Positions 19,843-26,934 of a stretch of 64,000 bases of DNA are shown in pieces. The first letter of the stretch is position 1; the number at the start of each line of letters is the position of its first letter. Both the position numbers and the translations under genes were made by a program. The notes beneath the pieces are model-generated. The model worked only from the letters and a program-made list of their open reading frames with translations, ran no database searches and had not been told where the DNA came from. This stretch comes from Polaribacter marinaquae. Its GTDB lineage: Bacteria; Bacteroidota; Bacteroidia; Flavobacteriales; Flavobacteriaceae. Location of the stretch: the NCBI RefSeq assembly GCF_038019025.1, contig NZ_CP150496.1, positions 1,380,001 through 1,444,000 of the forward strand, written 5' to 3'.

Positions 19843-20781
19843 TTAAAGAACTAAATAGATAAATAGTACATAAGCAATAAATAGAAATATACCTTTAAAC
19901 CTACTTAAAACATACTTTTTAGGCAGAAACACTAAAGGAATTAAAACAGCGGCAAAACCTAGCATCCAAAAGATATCTCTTGACAAAATTTGATCTTCTG
20001 TAACATAGATGTTTTTTACTAAAGATGTTACACCTAGTACAGATGCTATATTAAATATATTAGAACCAATTAAATTCCCTAGAGATATTGCTTTTTCTCC
20101 TTTAACAGCCGCTATTACAGATGCAGCCAATTCTGGTACACTAGTTCCTATCGCAATCATTGTTATTGATATCACTCCTTCACTTACCCCCATGTTTTTA
20201 GCAATATCCTTGGCTCCGTCAACTAGAAATTCAGATCCATAATAAAGTGCAATAGCTCCAATTAACAACCAAATAAAAATTTTGCCGTAACCAATTGACT
20301 CCAAAGCTTCATCAACATCCTCTAAAGAAACATCTTCTTTACGTGCATTCCTTATTAAAACAAATAAGAAAATAGTTAAACCTATTAATAAAATAATTCC
20401 TTCTGCTGTAGTTAAAATATTGTCGTTTTTTAAGAAATAATAAAGAACCAAAGAAAACACCATCATAACCGGCCAATTCAATTTATAAAACCCTTTATCT
20501 ACAGCTATTGGCCCAATAATCGCTGTAATACCTAAAACCAAACCAATATTTGCAATGTTAGAACCAATAACATTATTTATAGCAATTGCCGGAGAGCCAT
20601 CTAAAGCAGCTTGTAAACTTACAAGTAACTCTGGTGCAGAAGTAGCAAAAGAAACTACCGTCATACCAATAACCATTTTAGATATATTTAGTTTAAATGA
20701 CAAACCTATAGAAGATTTTACTAAAAACTCACCACCAACAACCAACATAACTAAACCAATAATTACATAAAAAATACTCAT
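19843..20781 (-). CDS. CaCA-family sodium/calcium (cation) exchanger
   Basis: Inner-membrane cation:proton or Na+/Ca2+ antiporter of the YrbG type. The 312-aa protein has about ten membrane helices and two alpha-repeats with the characteristic ion-binding residues: VSFATSAPELLVSLQAA...NNVIGSNIANIGLVLG in the N-terminal half and AIGTSVPELAASVIAA...GNLIGSNIFNIASVLG in the C-terminal half. An acidic cytoplasmic loop (about 150-165, EDVSLEDVDEALE) joins the halves. A -7-like TATCTTCG lies about 30 bases upstream on the minus strand. It is a single-gene unit. Confidence 0.92.
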   Translation of the reverse strand: MSIFYVIIGLVMLVVGGEFLVKSSIGLSFKLNISKMVIGMTVVSFATSAPELLVSLQAALDGSPAIAINNVIGSNIANIGLVLGITAIIGPIAVDKGFYKLNWPVMMVFSLVLYYFLKNDNILTTAEGIILLIGLTIFLFVLIRNARKEDVSLEDVDEALESIGYGKIFIWLLIGAIALYYGSEFLVDGAKDIAKNMGVSEGVISITMIAIGTSVPELAASVIAAVKGEKAISLGNLIGSNIFNIASVLGVTSLVKNIYVTEDQILSRDIFWMLGFAAVLIPLVFLPKKYVLSRFKGIFLFIAYVLFIYLVL

Positions 20782-21134
20782 AAAATTTGTTTTTTGCGAA
20801 GATACATTATTATCACTTTAAGATAAAGGAAAAGATAGAAAGCGAAAAATACTACATATAAAATATCTGTTTTGCTTTATTTTGAAAAAACAATAAAATA
20901 AAACGCTTAATTTAATTACATATTAAAACATTATTACAGTTACTGATTAATAAAACAAACTTATATAAAGAATAATAAGTTACATATTATAACTAATTAT
21001 TATTTTTTAATTACAAACTTAAAATCAATCTAATAAATAAGTATTAAAGTGTTTGGTAGCAAGCTTTCAATCTATATATATTGATAAGACAATTTCGAAA
21101 TTACCTCAATTTATTAACTTTTAAAACTTATATT
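20782..21134. other. Gene-free AT-rich gap
   Basis: About 350 bases with no supported frame, hairpin or RNA gene. It should contain the promoter of the cation exchanger (right to left) and that of the tiny gene at 21135. Confidence 0.5.
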
Positions 21135-21200
21135 ATGATACTTATTATTACAAAAACCGTTAAAGATATTGCAGACATTATTTTTTCTGTACTATTCTAA
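21135..21200 (+). CDS. Possible 21-aa hydrophobic peptide
   Basis: Very short frame starting at ATG 21135 and ending at TAA 21200. The peptide MILIITKTVKDIADIIFSVLF has the pattern of an amphipathic or membrane-inserting helix with only a few charged residues in the middle. A terminator hairpin follows eleven bases after the stop, so the frame sits in what looks like its own short transcription unit. Chance occurrence is possible at this length; the only support is composition and context. Confidence 0.35.
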   Translation: MILIITKTVKDIADIIFSVLF

Positions 21201-21210
21201 TCTTCATATA

Positions 21211-21240
21211 AAACAACTCTTTAAAAAGAGTTGTTTATTT
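21211..21240 (+). terminator. Terminator after the 21-aa frame
   Basis: Stem AAACAACTCTT / AAGAGTTGTTT with a short A/T loop and T-rich tail, lying 10 bases after the stop at 21200 and 30 bases before the next gene. Confidence 0.7.
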
Positions 21241-21271
21241 TCATTAAATTTGATATTGAAATTAACATCTA

Positions 21272-21424
21272 ATGAAAAAACGAGTATTTAAATTTCTTGC
21301 AAAAATTAATAAACTTTTTCTACCTTCTTATACTAAAAGAGGTTTAGATCTCTCTAAAGCTACAAAACTGCAAATGGCTATCATTGGTTGGCGAGCTTTT
21401 GTAACACAGAACTCATTAGAATAA
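21272..21424 (+). CDS. Small basic protein (50 aa), unknown function
   Basis: Frame from ATG 21272 to TAA 21424. The peptide is basic at the start (MKKRVFKFLAKINKLFLPSY), then TKRGLDLSKATKLQMAIIGWRAFVTQNSLE. The conserved-looking IIGWR segment and codon use like the neighbours make it a convincing gene, and I recall similar short proteins in other flavobacteria. No function can be assigned. It is 15 bases ahead of the DUF2007 gene and probably co-transcribed with it. Confidence 0.72.
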   Translation: MKKRVFKFLAKINKLFLPSYTKRGLDLSKATKLQMAIIGWRAFVTQNSLE

Positions 21425-21439
21425 AAAAAACTATATATT

Positions 21440-21670
21440 ATGAAAACAGAACATGTAACAATATTCTCTGGTTCTTTTATTATTGTAAAAGGACTACAAA
21501 ACAGATTAGACAGCATCAACATAGGGTCAATAATTAAAGATAGAGTAGAATCTGCCAGATTAGGTGGCTTTGGAGAACATAGAACAGCTGTTGAACTACT
21601 TATCTTAAAATCTGATATTGAAAAAGCCCAAACTATTATAGATACGTATGCTAAAGAAATAAATTCGTAA
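21440..21670 (+). CDS. DUF2007 domain protein, putative signal-transducing protein
   Basis: 76-aa protein made up of one DUF2007 domain, a ferredoxin-like alpha/beta fold related to ACT/PII-type regulators. Recognisable features are VTIFSGSFIIVKGLQNRLDS at the start, the D-R-V-E-S-A turn, and a C-terminal ELLILKSDIEKAQTIID helix-strand. No catalytic residues. It follows the 50-aa protein by 15 bases, and tRNA-Arg lies downstream on the same strand with its own promoter. Confidence 0.8.
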   Translation: MKTEHVTIFSGSFIIVKGLQNRLDSINIGSIIKDRVESARLGGFGEHRTAVELLILKSDIEKAQTIIDTYAKEINS

Positions 21671-21709
21671 AAAAACCGCATAAGATTTCTTAGTTTAAAA
21701 AAATGCATT

Positions 21710-21724
21710 TATATTTGCACCCGC
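21710..21724 (+). promoter_or_regulatory. tRNA-Arg promoter core
   Basis: TATATTTG (21710-21717) followed by the GC-rich discriminator CACCCGC. The 15 bases are identical to those in both rRNA promoters at 1111-1250. A clear TTG at the expected distance is not seen. Transcription should start a few bases before the tRNA 5' end at 21730. Confidence 0.7.
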
Positions 21725-21729
21725 AAAAA

Positions 21730-21803
21730 GGCCATGTGGCGCAACTGAATAGCGCACTTGATTACGGCTCAAGAGGTTCTAGGTTTGAATCCTAGCATGG
21801 TCA
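21730..21803 (+). tRNA. tRNA-Arg (anticodon ACG)
   Basis: Complete 74-base cloverleaf: acceptor stem GGCCATG/CATGGTC (one G-T pair), D arm GCGC/GCGC, anticodon stem CTTGA/TCAAG with loop TTACGGC giving anticodon ACG, T arm CTAGG/CCTAG with loop TTTGAAT, discriminator A. CCA is not encoded. The A34 of ACG is normally deaminated to inosine to read CGU, CGC and CGA. Confidence 0.96.
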
Positions 21804-21804
21804 C

Positions 21805-21837
21805 AAAAAAAGCTTCCATTTATATGGAAGCTTTTTT
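21805..21837 (+). terminator. Terminator after tRNA-Arg
   Basis: Perfect stem AAAAAGCTTCCAT / ATGGAAGCTTTTT with a TTAT loop, starting two bases after the tRNA. Confidence 0.9.
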
Positions 21838-21966
21838 ATTTAATTAAAAAATTAAATCCGTTTTAATAGTTATTATTCAAAAACAATTAACTAAATTTAA
21901 GTTTTTAATACTATTCTTAAAATTTATAACAATATATTATACCCCTTATCTTTACGCAATAAGCGT

Positions 21967-21994
21967 CCCACTTCTTTTGAAGTGGGTTTTTTTT
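21967..21994 (+). terminator. Orphan terminator
   Basis: Strong hairpin CCCACTTC-TTTT-GAAGTGGG followed by eight T. It is plus-strand oriented only, yet the 130 bases before it, back to the tRNA terminator, hold no gene. A -7-like TATCTTTA lies at 21947-21954. See findings. Confidence 0.8.
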
Positions 21995-21997
21995 ACA

Positions 21998-22033
21998 CAA
22001 AAAGACCTTAAACTTTCGTTTAAGGCCTTTTAT
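21998..22033 (-). terminator. Terminator of the proline-rich small protein gene
   Basis: Stem AAAGGCCTTAAAC / GTTTAAGGTCTTT (minus strand, one mismatch) with a GAAA loop and following T residues, 22 bases after the stop at 22056. Confidence 0.82.
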
Positions 22034-22055
22034 CTAACCAAACTTAGTATTAAAA

Positions 22056-22247
22056 CTAACTACTACTATCTTTAAATAATTTTTTTGAACCATAAGCTAC
22101 ACCTATAGCCAATAAGACACCTGTAAAACCATCTATTGGAAGACCTGGTGGCGGTGGCGGTGGAATTGGAGGTGGAACCATTTGACTGTAACCTAAAAAA
22201 GGAACCGTCAAAACCACTACAAATATTATTATAAATCTTAAATTCAT
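22056..22247 (-). CDS. Small exported protein with PPPPPPGLPIDG motif
   Basis: 63 aa from ATG 22247; an in-frame ATG 45 bases upstream would put extra hydrophobic residues before the signal peptide and is not favoured. Layout: signal peptide (MNLRFIIIFVVVLTVPFLGYSQ), a proline run (PPPIPPPPPPGLPIDG), a short hydrophobic helix (VLLAIGVAYGSKKLF) and a charged end. This resembles short Bacteroidota proteins with a P-x-G-L-P-I-D-G stretch followed by one membrane helix, of unknown function. Single-gene unit with its own terminator. Confidence 0.7.
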   Translation of the reverse strand: MNLRFIIIFVVVLTVPFLGYSQMVPPPIPPPPPPGLPIDGFTGVLLAIGVAYGSKKLFKDSSS

Positions 22248-22311
22248 TTCTTGCTTTCTATTATATAAGACACATACGAATATAAAAGTCACATGGTTTT
22301 TATAAAAAAAT

Positions 22312-22337
22312 AAAAAAACTTGAGATTTACCTCAAGT
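22312..22337 (-). terminator. Terminator of the prmA-clpS unit
   Basis: Minus-strand stem ACTTGAG / CTCAAGT with a six-base loop and a run of T; it begins right at the stop codon of the gene at 22338. Confidence 0.75.
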
Positions 22338-22610
22338 TTAGCCTAAATATTGCCTCAATGCAATTCTATGTTCTGGTTTACTTTTATCGTAATTTTGAAC
22401 TACTAATTCTAAAATTTCTGGCGCTTTTTGCCCTACTTCTTTTTTATTTGAAAATTTAGAAACATATAAATTATATATTGAATCTTCTTTCTCGAAAATT
22501 AAAAAATGAGTTTCATTTAAATCTGTAAAACAAATTTCATTCCCAGAAAAAGAACCTGACTCATCTTTAAAAAAGTCAGAAAATTCGAAATACTTAAAAA
22601 CGTTTTCCAT
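22338..22610 (-). CDS. Hypothetical 90-aa protein
   Basis: Acidic soluble protein (MENVFKYFEFSDFFKDES start; ends IALRQYLG). It looks like a small alpha/beta protein with beta-strand pairs (HFLIFEKEDSIYNLYVSKF) and a C-terminal helix; no family recognised. It lies five bases after clpS, so it is very likely translated from the prmA-clpS mRNA, which hints at a role linked to proteolysis or ribosome quality, but this is only position-based. Confidence 0.65.
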   Translation of the reverse strand: MENVFKYFEFSDFFKDESGSFSGNEICFTDLNETHFLIFEKEDSIYNLYVSKFSNKKEVGQKAPEILELVVQNYDKSKPEHRIALRQYLG

Positions 22611-22615
22611 ACACC

Positions 22616-22891
22616 TTATATTAATTCTGCTGATAAACCCAATTGTAATAATTTAGAGCATCTTGGCTCTAAATCTTTAAATTCACCAGATTTTACAGTA
22701 CACTTACCTTTATAATGCACTAAAGTTGCACATTGTTCTGCTTGCTCTACTGTATGATCACAAACACTTACTAAAGAATCTATTACATGATCAAAAGTGT
22801 TCACATCATCATTATGCAAAACTATTTCGTGCTGAAAAACTTCCTGCTCTAATACGTCTACCTCTTCTTGATTTTTTTCTTTTGTGCTCAT
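22616..22891 (-). CDS. clpS: ATP-dependent Clp protease adaptor ClpS
   Basis: Adaptor that delivers N-degron substrates to ClpAP-type protease. The 91-aa protein has the family signature HEIVLHNDDVNTFDHVI (residue-recognition NDD...T/F segment) and the Y-K-G-K-C region of the second half (VHYKGKCTVKSGEF), with a flexible acidic N-terminus. It follows prmA by 20 bases and precedes a hypothetical gene by five bases, forming a three-gene unit. Confidence 0.92.
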   Translation of the reverse strand: MSTKEKNQEEVDVLEQEVFQHEIVLHNDDVNTFDHVIDSLVSVCDHTVEQAEQCATLVHYKGKCTVKSGEFKDLEPRCSKLLQLGLSAELI

Positions 22892-22911
22892 ATTATAAAT
22901 ATATTAAAAAT

Positions 22912-23745
22912 TTATTTATTGTACTTTAACGCCACCCAATCGTTTCTCTTAATAAAAGTCTCTAGCTTTAAATTGTATTTAGAAACTTCTGCATCTATAA
23001 CAGGAATATCATCTTCATAGAACCCGCTTAATAACAAAACGCCGTTTTCATTTAAACATTCTGTATAGATTTTCATATCCATTAATAAGATATTTCTATT
23101 AATGTTCGCAATAATTACATCGAATTTTTTATTAATTAATAATGATGAATCTCCCTCAAAAACAGCAATATTCTTACAATTATTTCTAGCTACGTTTTCT
23201 AATGAATTTTCGTAGCACCAATTATCTATATCTATAGCTTCTAATTTAGAAGCTCCTTTCATTTCTGCAAAAATTGCTAAAATACCTGTACCGCATCCCA
23301 TATCTAGAACAGATTTACCTTCTAAATCTAAATTTATTAAATGTTGTACCATCATATGTGTAGTTTCATGATGACCTGTACCAAAACTCATTTTTGGCTC
23401 TATAACAATATCATATTTTAAATTAGGGTTTTCATGAAAAGGTGCACGAATACTAACTAAATCATCTACTTTGATTGGTGTAAAGTTTTTTTCCCATTCT
23501 GCATTCCAGTTGGTTTGTTCTACTTCATTTTTTGAATATTCTATAGAAAACTCATCAGAATTTAAGACAAAAATAGATTCTAGAATTTCTAAATTCCATT
23601 CGCTTTTCTGAATATAAGCTGTTACTCCGTTTTCATTTTCTACAAAACTTTCAAAACCAACGTTTCCTAACTCTGCTATTAAAATCTCTGTTGCTGGTTC
23701 TTTTGGTGAAACAGTAAAATTATACTCTATATATATGTTATCCAT
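22912..23745 (-). CDS. prmA: Ribosomal protein L11 methyltransferase
   Basis: SAM-dependent trimethylation of ribosomal protein L11. The 277-aa protein has a small N-terminal substrate-binding domain (to about 90), a linker and the Rossmann-like catalytic domain with motif I DMGCGTGILAIFAEMKGA, the FGTGHHETT turn just before it, EAIDIDNWC as motif II and the NINRNILL post-motif. It is first in the unit prmA-clpS-22338 gene and is separated from tpiA upstream by a terminator. Confidence 0.94.
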   Translation of the reverse strand: MDNIYIEYNFTVSPKEPATEILIAELGNVGFESFVENENGVTAYIQKSEWNLEILESIFVLNSDEFSIEYSKNEVEQTNWNAEWEKNFTPIKVDDLVSIRAPFHENPNLKYDIVIEPKMSFGTGHHETTHMMVQHLINLDLEGKSVLDMGCGTGILAIFAEMKGASKLEAIDIDNWCYENSLENVARNNCKNIAVFEGDSSLLINKKFDVIIANINRNILLMDMKIYTECLNENGVLLLSGFYEDDIPVIDAEVSKYNLKLETFIKRNDWVALKYNK

Positions 23746-23757
23746 AATTATTATATC

Positions 23758-23790
23758 AAAAAAAATGCATCGAGAAAATATCTCGATGCA
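23758..23790 (-). terminator. Terminator after tpiA
   Basis: Perfect stem TGCATCGAGA / TCTCGATGCA with a five-base loop; on the minus strand it is followed by a run of eight T. It separates tpiA from prmA. Confidence 0.88.
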
Positions 23791-23821
23791 AATTTATTGG
23801 TTTTCTTTTAAAGTTACCTAA

Positions 23822-24580
23822 TTAGATAGCATTAATAATTCCTGTAAAATCTTCTACTTTTAAAGCTGCTCCTCCTATTAATCCTCCGTCTACATCTGGT
23901 TTAGAGAAAATTTCTTCAGCATTTGCAGGTTTCACACTTCCGCCATATAAAATAGAAACACTATCTGCTACTTCTTTAGTATACTTTTTCTCTATAATAC
24001 TTCTAATAAAAGCGTGCATTTCTTGTGCTTGTTCTGGACTTGCAGTTTCACCTGTACCTATTGCCCAAACTGGTTCGTAAGCTAAAATTATGCTACCCCA
24101 ATCTTTTGCTTCTAAATGAAATAAAGCGTTAGAAAGCTGGCTTTCTACTACTTTAAAATGATTATCTGACTTTCTATCTTCTAACAATTCGCCGAAGCAA
24201 AAAATTGTTTCCATACCGTTTTCTAAAACCGCATCTACTTTTTCTGCCAATGCAGCATCAGTTTCATTAAAATAAGTTCTTCTTTCAGAATGACCTAAAA
24301 TTACAGTTTCTACTCCGATAGCTTTTAACATATCTGCAGAAACCTCACCTGTAAAGGCACCATTTTTAGCCTGATGCATATTTTGAGCAACTACTTCTAT
24401 CACAGATTTTTTTGCCGCTTTAACAGAAGATGATAAGTTTACAAAAGTAGGCGCTACTATTACACGTGTATTTTCTAACGGTAAATTTTTAATCGCTTTT
24501 TTTAATGATTTTATTAAACTTTTACTTTCTTCTTTATTGTTATTCAACTTCCAATTTCCTGCAACAATCTTTGTTCTCAT
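23822..24580 (-). CDS. tpiA: Triosephosphate isomerase
   Basis: Interconverts dihydroxyacetone phosphate and glyceraldehyde-3-phosphate in glycolysis. The 252-aa protein shows AGNWKLN (catalytic Lys), GHSERR (catalytic His), the loop-6 motif YEPVWAIGTG (catalytic Glu) and YGGSVKPAN for phosphate binding. Normal length for a bacterial TIM barrel. Single gene between the TlpA-like thioredoxin gene and its own terminator. Confidence 0.96.
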   Translation of the reverse strand: MRTKIVAGNWKLNNNKEESKSLIKSLKKAIKNLPLENTRVIVAPTFVNLSSSVKAAKKSVIEVVAQNMHQAKNGAFTGEVSADMLKAIGVETVILGHSERRTYFNETDAALAEKVDAVLENGMETIFCFGELLEDRKSDNHFKVVESQLSNALFHLEAKDWGSIILAYEPVWAIGTGETASPEQAQEMHAFIRSIIEKKYTKEVADSVSILYGGSVKPANAEEIFSKPDVDGGLIGGAALKVEDFTGIINAI

Positions 24581-24693
24581 AATTATTATTTTAAAAGCCT
24601 TAACAGCTATATTTTTAATTTTAATTTCTGATGTAAATTTAAGAAATGGAACTTAAATTATTAGTTACAATCGAAATTAGTTACTAAAACGAT

Positions 24694-25188
24694 TTATATA
24701 GCTTTATTTAGAGCATCTACAATAGCTCTATCTGAAGCCCTTGTTGCATTAAACAGTAAGATTCCTCCTTTTTCATCAACAACTAAATACCTAGGAATCC
24801 AACTAAGGTCTATAAAATCCACAAAGTCGCCGTTGTTCATTCCTTTAGGTAAATTATAATGTTCTCCATTAATTTGAAATCTTTTAATTCCATTTTTCCA
24901 TGCCGTTTGACTTTTATCCACAGATAAAAACAAAAAAACTACATCTGGATATTCTTTTTGAAGATTCTTAACACTTGGCAAACCCTTTAAACAATCTGAA
25001 CACCAAGAGGCCCAAACATCTATTACAATTTTCTTACCTTTATATTGATTTAAAACACTTTTAAATGTTTTTTGAGATCCATTTAAATCAAAAACAACTT
25101 CTTCTAAAGCTAAATTTGAAAATTCGGTTGGCTTTTCTAAATTACAACTAGAAATGATTACTACTAAAATTAATAAGATTTTTTTCAT
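24694..25188 (-). CDS. TlpA-like thioredoxin-family lipoprotein
   Basis: 164-aa exported thiol-disulfide protein. It begins with a lipoprotein signal (MKKILLILVVIISSC) and has one thioredoxin fold with the redox motif WASWCSDC, where CSDC is the active CxxC, and the cis-Pro region WIPRYLVVD. Such periplasmic proteins reduce or isomerise disulfides, for instance during cytochrome maturation. It is shorter than TlpA proteins with an N-terminal extra domain. Its start is 76 bases from the divergent pyrF frame. Confidence 0.85.
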   Translation of the reverse strand: MKKILLILVVIISSCNLEKPTEFSNLALEEVVFDLNGSQKTFKSVLNQYKGKKIVIDVWASWCSDCLKGLPSVKNLQKEYPDVVFLFLSVDKSQTAWKNGIKRFQINGEHYNLPKGMNNGDFVDFIDLSWIPRYLVVDEKGGILLFNATRASDRAIVDALNKAI

Positions 25189-25259
25189 TAGAGATACATA
25201 ATAATTTATTTTATGGTCTTCTTTACTTATTAAATCTTACAAATTAAAGTGAAATTAAG

Positions 25260-25267
25260 TATTTTTG
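25260..25267 (+). promoter_or_regulatory. -7 element of pyrF promoter
   Basis: TATTTTTG matches TAnnTTTG 18 bases before the pyrF ATG, implying a leader of about 12 bases. A clear TTG at -33 is not seen. Confidence 0.55.
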
Positions 25268-25285
25268 TGCAACTTTATTAAAATT

Positions 25286-26095
25286 ATGACAACACAAGAA
25301 TTAGTAGCTCAAATTAGAAAGAAAAAATCGTTTTTATGTATCGGATTAGATGTAGATCTAAACAAAATTCCGGAACATTTGCTTAAAGAAGAAGATCCTA
25401 TTTTCGAATTTAATAAAGCAATAATTGACGCTACACACCATTTATGTGTTGCCTATAAACCAAATACCGCTTTTTATGAAGCTTATGGTTTAAAAGGATG
25501 GAAATCTTTAGAAAAAACAATTAGCTACTTAAATAAAAAGTATCCAGAAATTTATACAATTGCAGATGCAAAACGTGGTGATATTGGAAACACCTCTACA
25601 ATGTACGCAAAAGCTTTTTTTGAAGATTTAGCATTTGACTCTGTAACTGTTGCGCCATATATGGGTAAAGATTCCGTAGAACCTTTTTTAGCTTTTGAAA
25701 ACAAACACACCATTATGTTGGCATTAACTTCTAATGAAGGTGCTTTTGATTTTCAAACAAAAAAAATTGATGATTTAGAAGTCTATAAACACGTATTAGA
25801 AACTTCTAAAAACTGGCAAAACTCTCAAAATCTAATGTATGTTGTTGGAGCAACAAAAGCCGAATATTTTAAAGAAATTAGAAAAATAGTACCAAATTCT
25901 TTTTTACTTGTGCCAGGTGTTGGTGCACAAGGCGGTAATTTAGAGGATGTGTGTAAGTATGGTTTATCAGAAAACATCGGACTTTTAATAAATTCTTCTA
26001 GAGGAATTATATATGCTTCTAAAGATGTAAACTTTGCCAATGAAGCTGCTAAAAAAGCCGAAGAACTTCAGGTTAAAATGGCTACTTTAATATAA
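25286..26095 (+). CDS. pyrF: Orotidine 5'-phosphate decarboxylase
   Basis: Last step of UMP synthesis, decarboxylating OMP. The 269-aa protein is of the longer type 2 form and shows [10 protein letters not shown], the catalytic K-R-G-D motif in [20 protein letters not shown], and the phosphate-binding [10 protein letters not shown]. The ATG at 25286 ([14 protein letters not shown]) is chosen because an upstream in-frame TTG at 25265 lies inside the predicted -7 promoter element. The next gene starts three bases after the stop. Confidence 0.94.
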   Translation: MTTQELVAQIRKKKSFLCIGLDVDLNKIPEHLLKEEDPIFEFNKAIIDATHHLCVAYKPNTAFYEAYGLKGWKSLEKTISYLNKKYPEIYTIADAKRGDIGNTSTMYAKAFFEDLAFDSVTVAPYMGKDSVEPFLAFENKHTIMLALTSNEGAFDFQTKKIDDLEVYKHVLETSKNWQNSQNLMYVVGATKAEYFKEIRKIVPNSFLLVPGVGAQGGNLEDVCKYGLSENIGLLINSSRGIIYASKDVNFANEAAKKAEELQVKMATLI

Positions 26096-26098
26096 GTA

Positions 26099-26863
26099 TT
26101 GAAAGACGATTTAAGAATCATATCATTAGTACCTAGCATAACCGAACTGCTCGTCGATTTAGGTTTAGAAGCTCAAATTGTTGGTATTACAAAGTTTTGT
26201 GTACATCCTAAAAATCTTTTAAAAGAAAAAACAGTTGTTGGTGGCACAAAAAATATCAAGATAGATAAAATTGAAGCTCTAAACCCAACAATTATTCTTT
26301 GCAATAAAGAAGAAAATACAAAAGAAATCGTAACAAAATGCAGCAAAATCACTAAAACTTATGTTTCTGATTTGTTTACTATTAAAGACGTACTTAATTT
26401 AATTGATTATTACGGAAAAATTCTTTTTTGTGAAGATAAAGCTTCTGAAATAATATCAGAAATTGAATTAAAATTGAACGATTTCAATCAATTTATTAAA
26501 AATAAACCTACCTTAAATGTTGTTTATTTTATATGGAAAAACCCATGGATGATTGCTGCTAATAACACATTCATTAATCACTTATTAGAAATAAATAATT
26601 TTAATAATATTTATAAAAATTTAAGTCGATATCCAGAGATAAACATTGATGATTTAAAAACCCGAAACATAGATTGTATCTTTTTATCATCAGAACCTTT
26701 TCCTTTTAAAGAAAAAAATAAAAATGATTTTATTTCTAACTCGAAAGTATATTTGGTTGATGGCGAATATTTTTCTTGGTACGGAACCAGACTTATAAAA
26801 GCGTTTGATTATTTTAAAAAATTAAGAAACGATATAGAATCATTTAATGCTTTAAATAATTAG
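26099..26863 (+). CDS. BtuF/TroA-like helical-backbone metal receptor protein, TTG start
   Basis: 254 aa with the fold of periplasmic cobalamin/iron-complex binding proteins: RIISLVPSITELLVDLGLEAQIVGIT and VGGTKNIKIDKIEALNPTIILCNKEEN in the N-lobe, a long linking helix, then the C-lobe with FIWKNPWMIAANNTFI and LVDGEYFSWYGTR. It lacks any signal peptide, so either it stays in the cytoplasm or the true ligand role differs from uptake. The start is TTG, three bases after pyrF, with no ATG alternative near the conserved start. No transporter genes lie nearby. Confidence 0.82.
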   Translation: MKDDLRIISLVPSITELLVDLGLEAQIVGITKFCVHPKNLLKEKTVVGGTKNIKIDKIEALNPTIILCNKEENTKEIVTKCSKITKTYVSDLFTIKDVLNLIDYYGKILFCEDKASEIISEIELKLNDFNQFIKNKPTLNVVYFIWKNPWMIAANNTFINHLLEINNFNNIYKNLSRYPEINIDDLKTRNIDCIFLSSEPFPFKEKNKNDFISNSKVYLVDGEYFSWYGTRLIKAFDYFKKLRNDIESFNALNN

Positions 26864-26885
26864 TTTTGTAAACTAAAATTTAGCA

Positions 26886-26918
26886 CAAAAAAACCACCTT
26901 TTTAAAGGTGGCTTTTTA
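26886..26918. terminator. Bidirectional terminator
   Basis: Stem AAAACCACCTTT / AAAGGTGGCTTTT between the convergent 26099 gene and susD, with A and T runs on both flanks. Confidence 0.85.
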
Positions 26919-26934
26919 CATATATAAATCAGAT

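Noticed and set aside
25265..25285. TTG start for pyrF seven codons upstream.
   Set aside because: The codon lies within the predicted -7 promoter element TATTTTTG and the added residues are not family-like.
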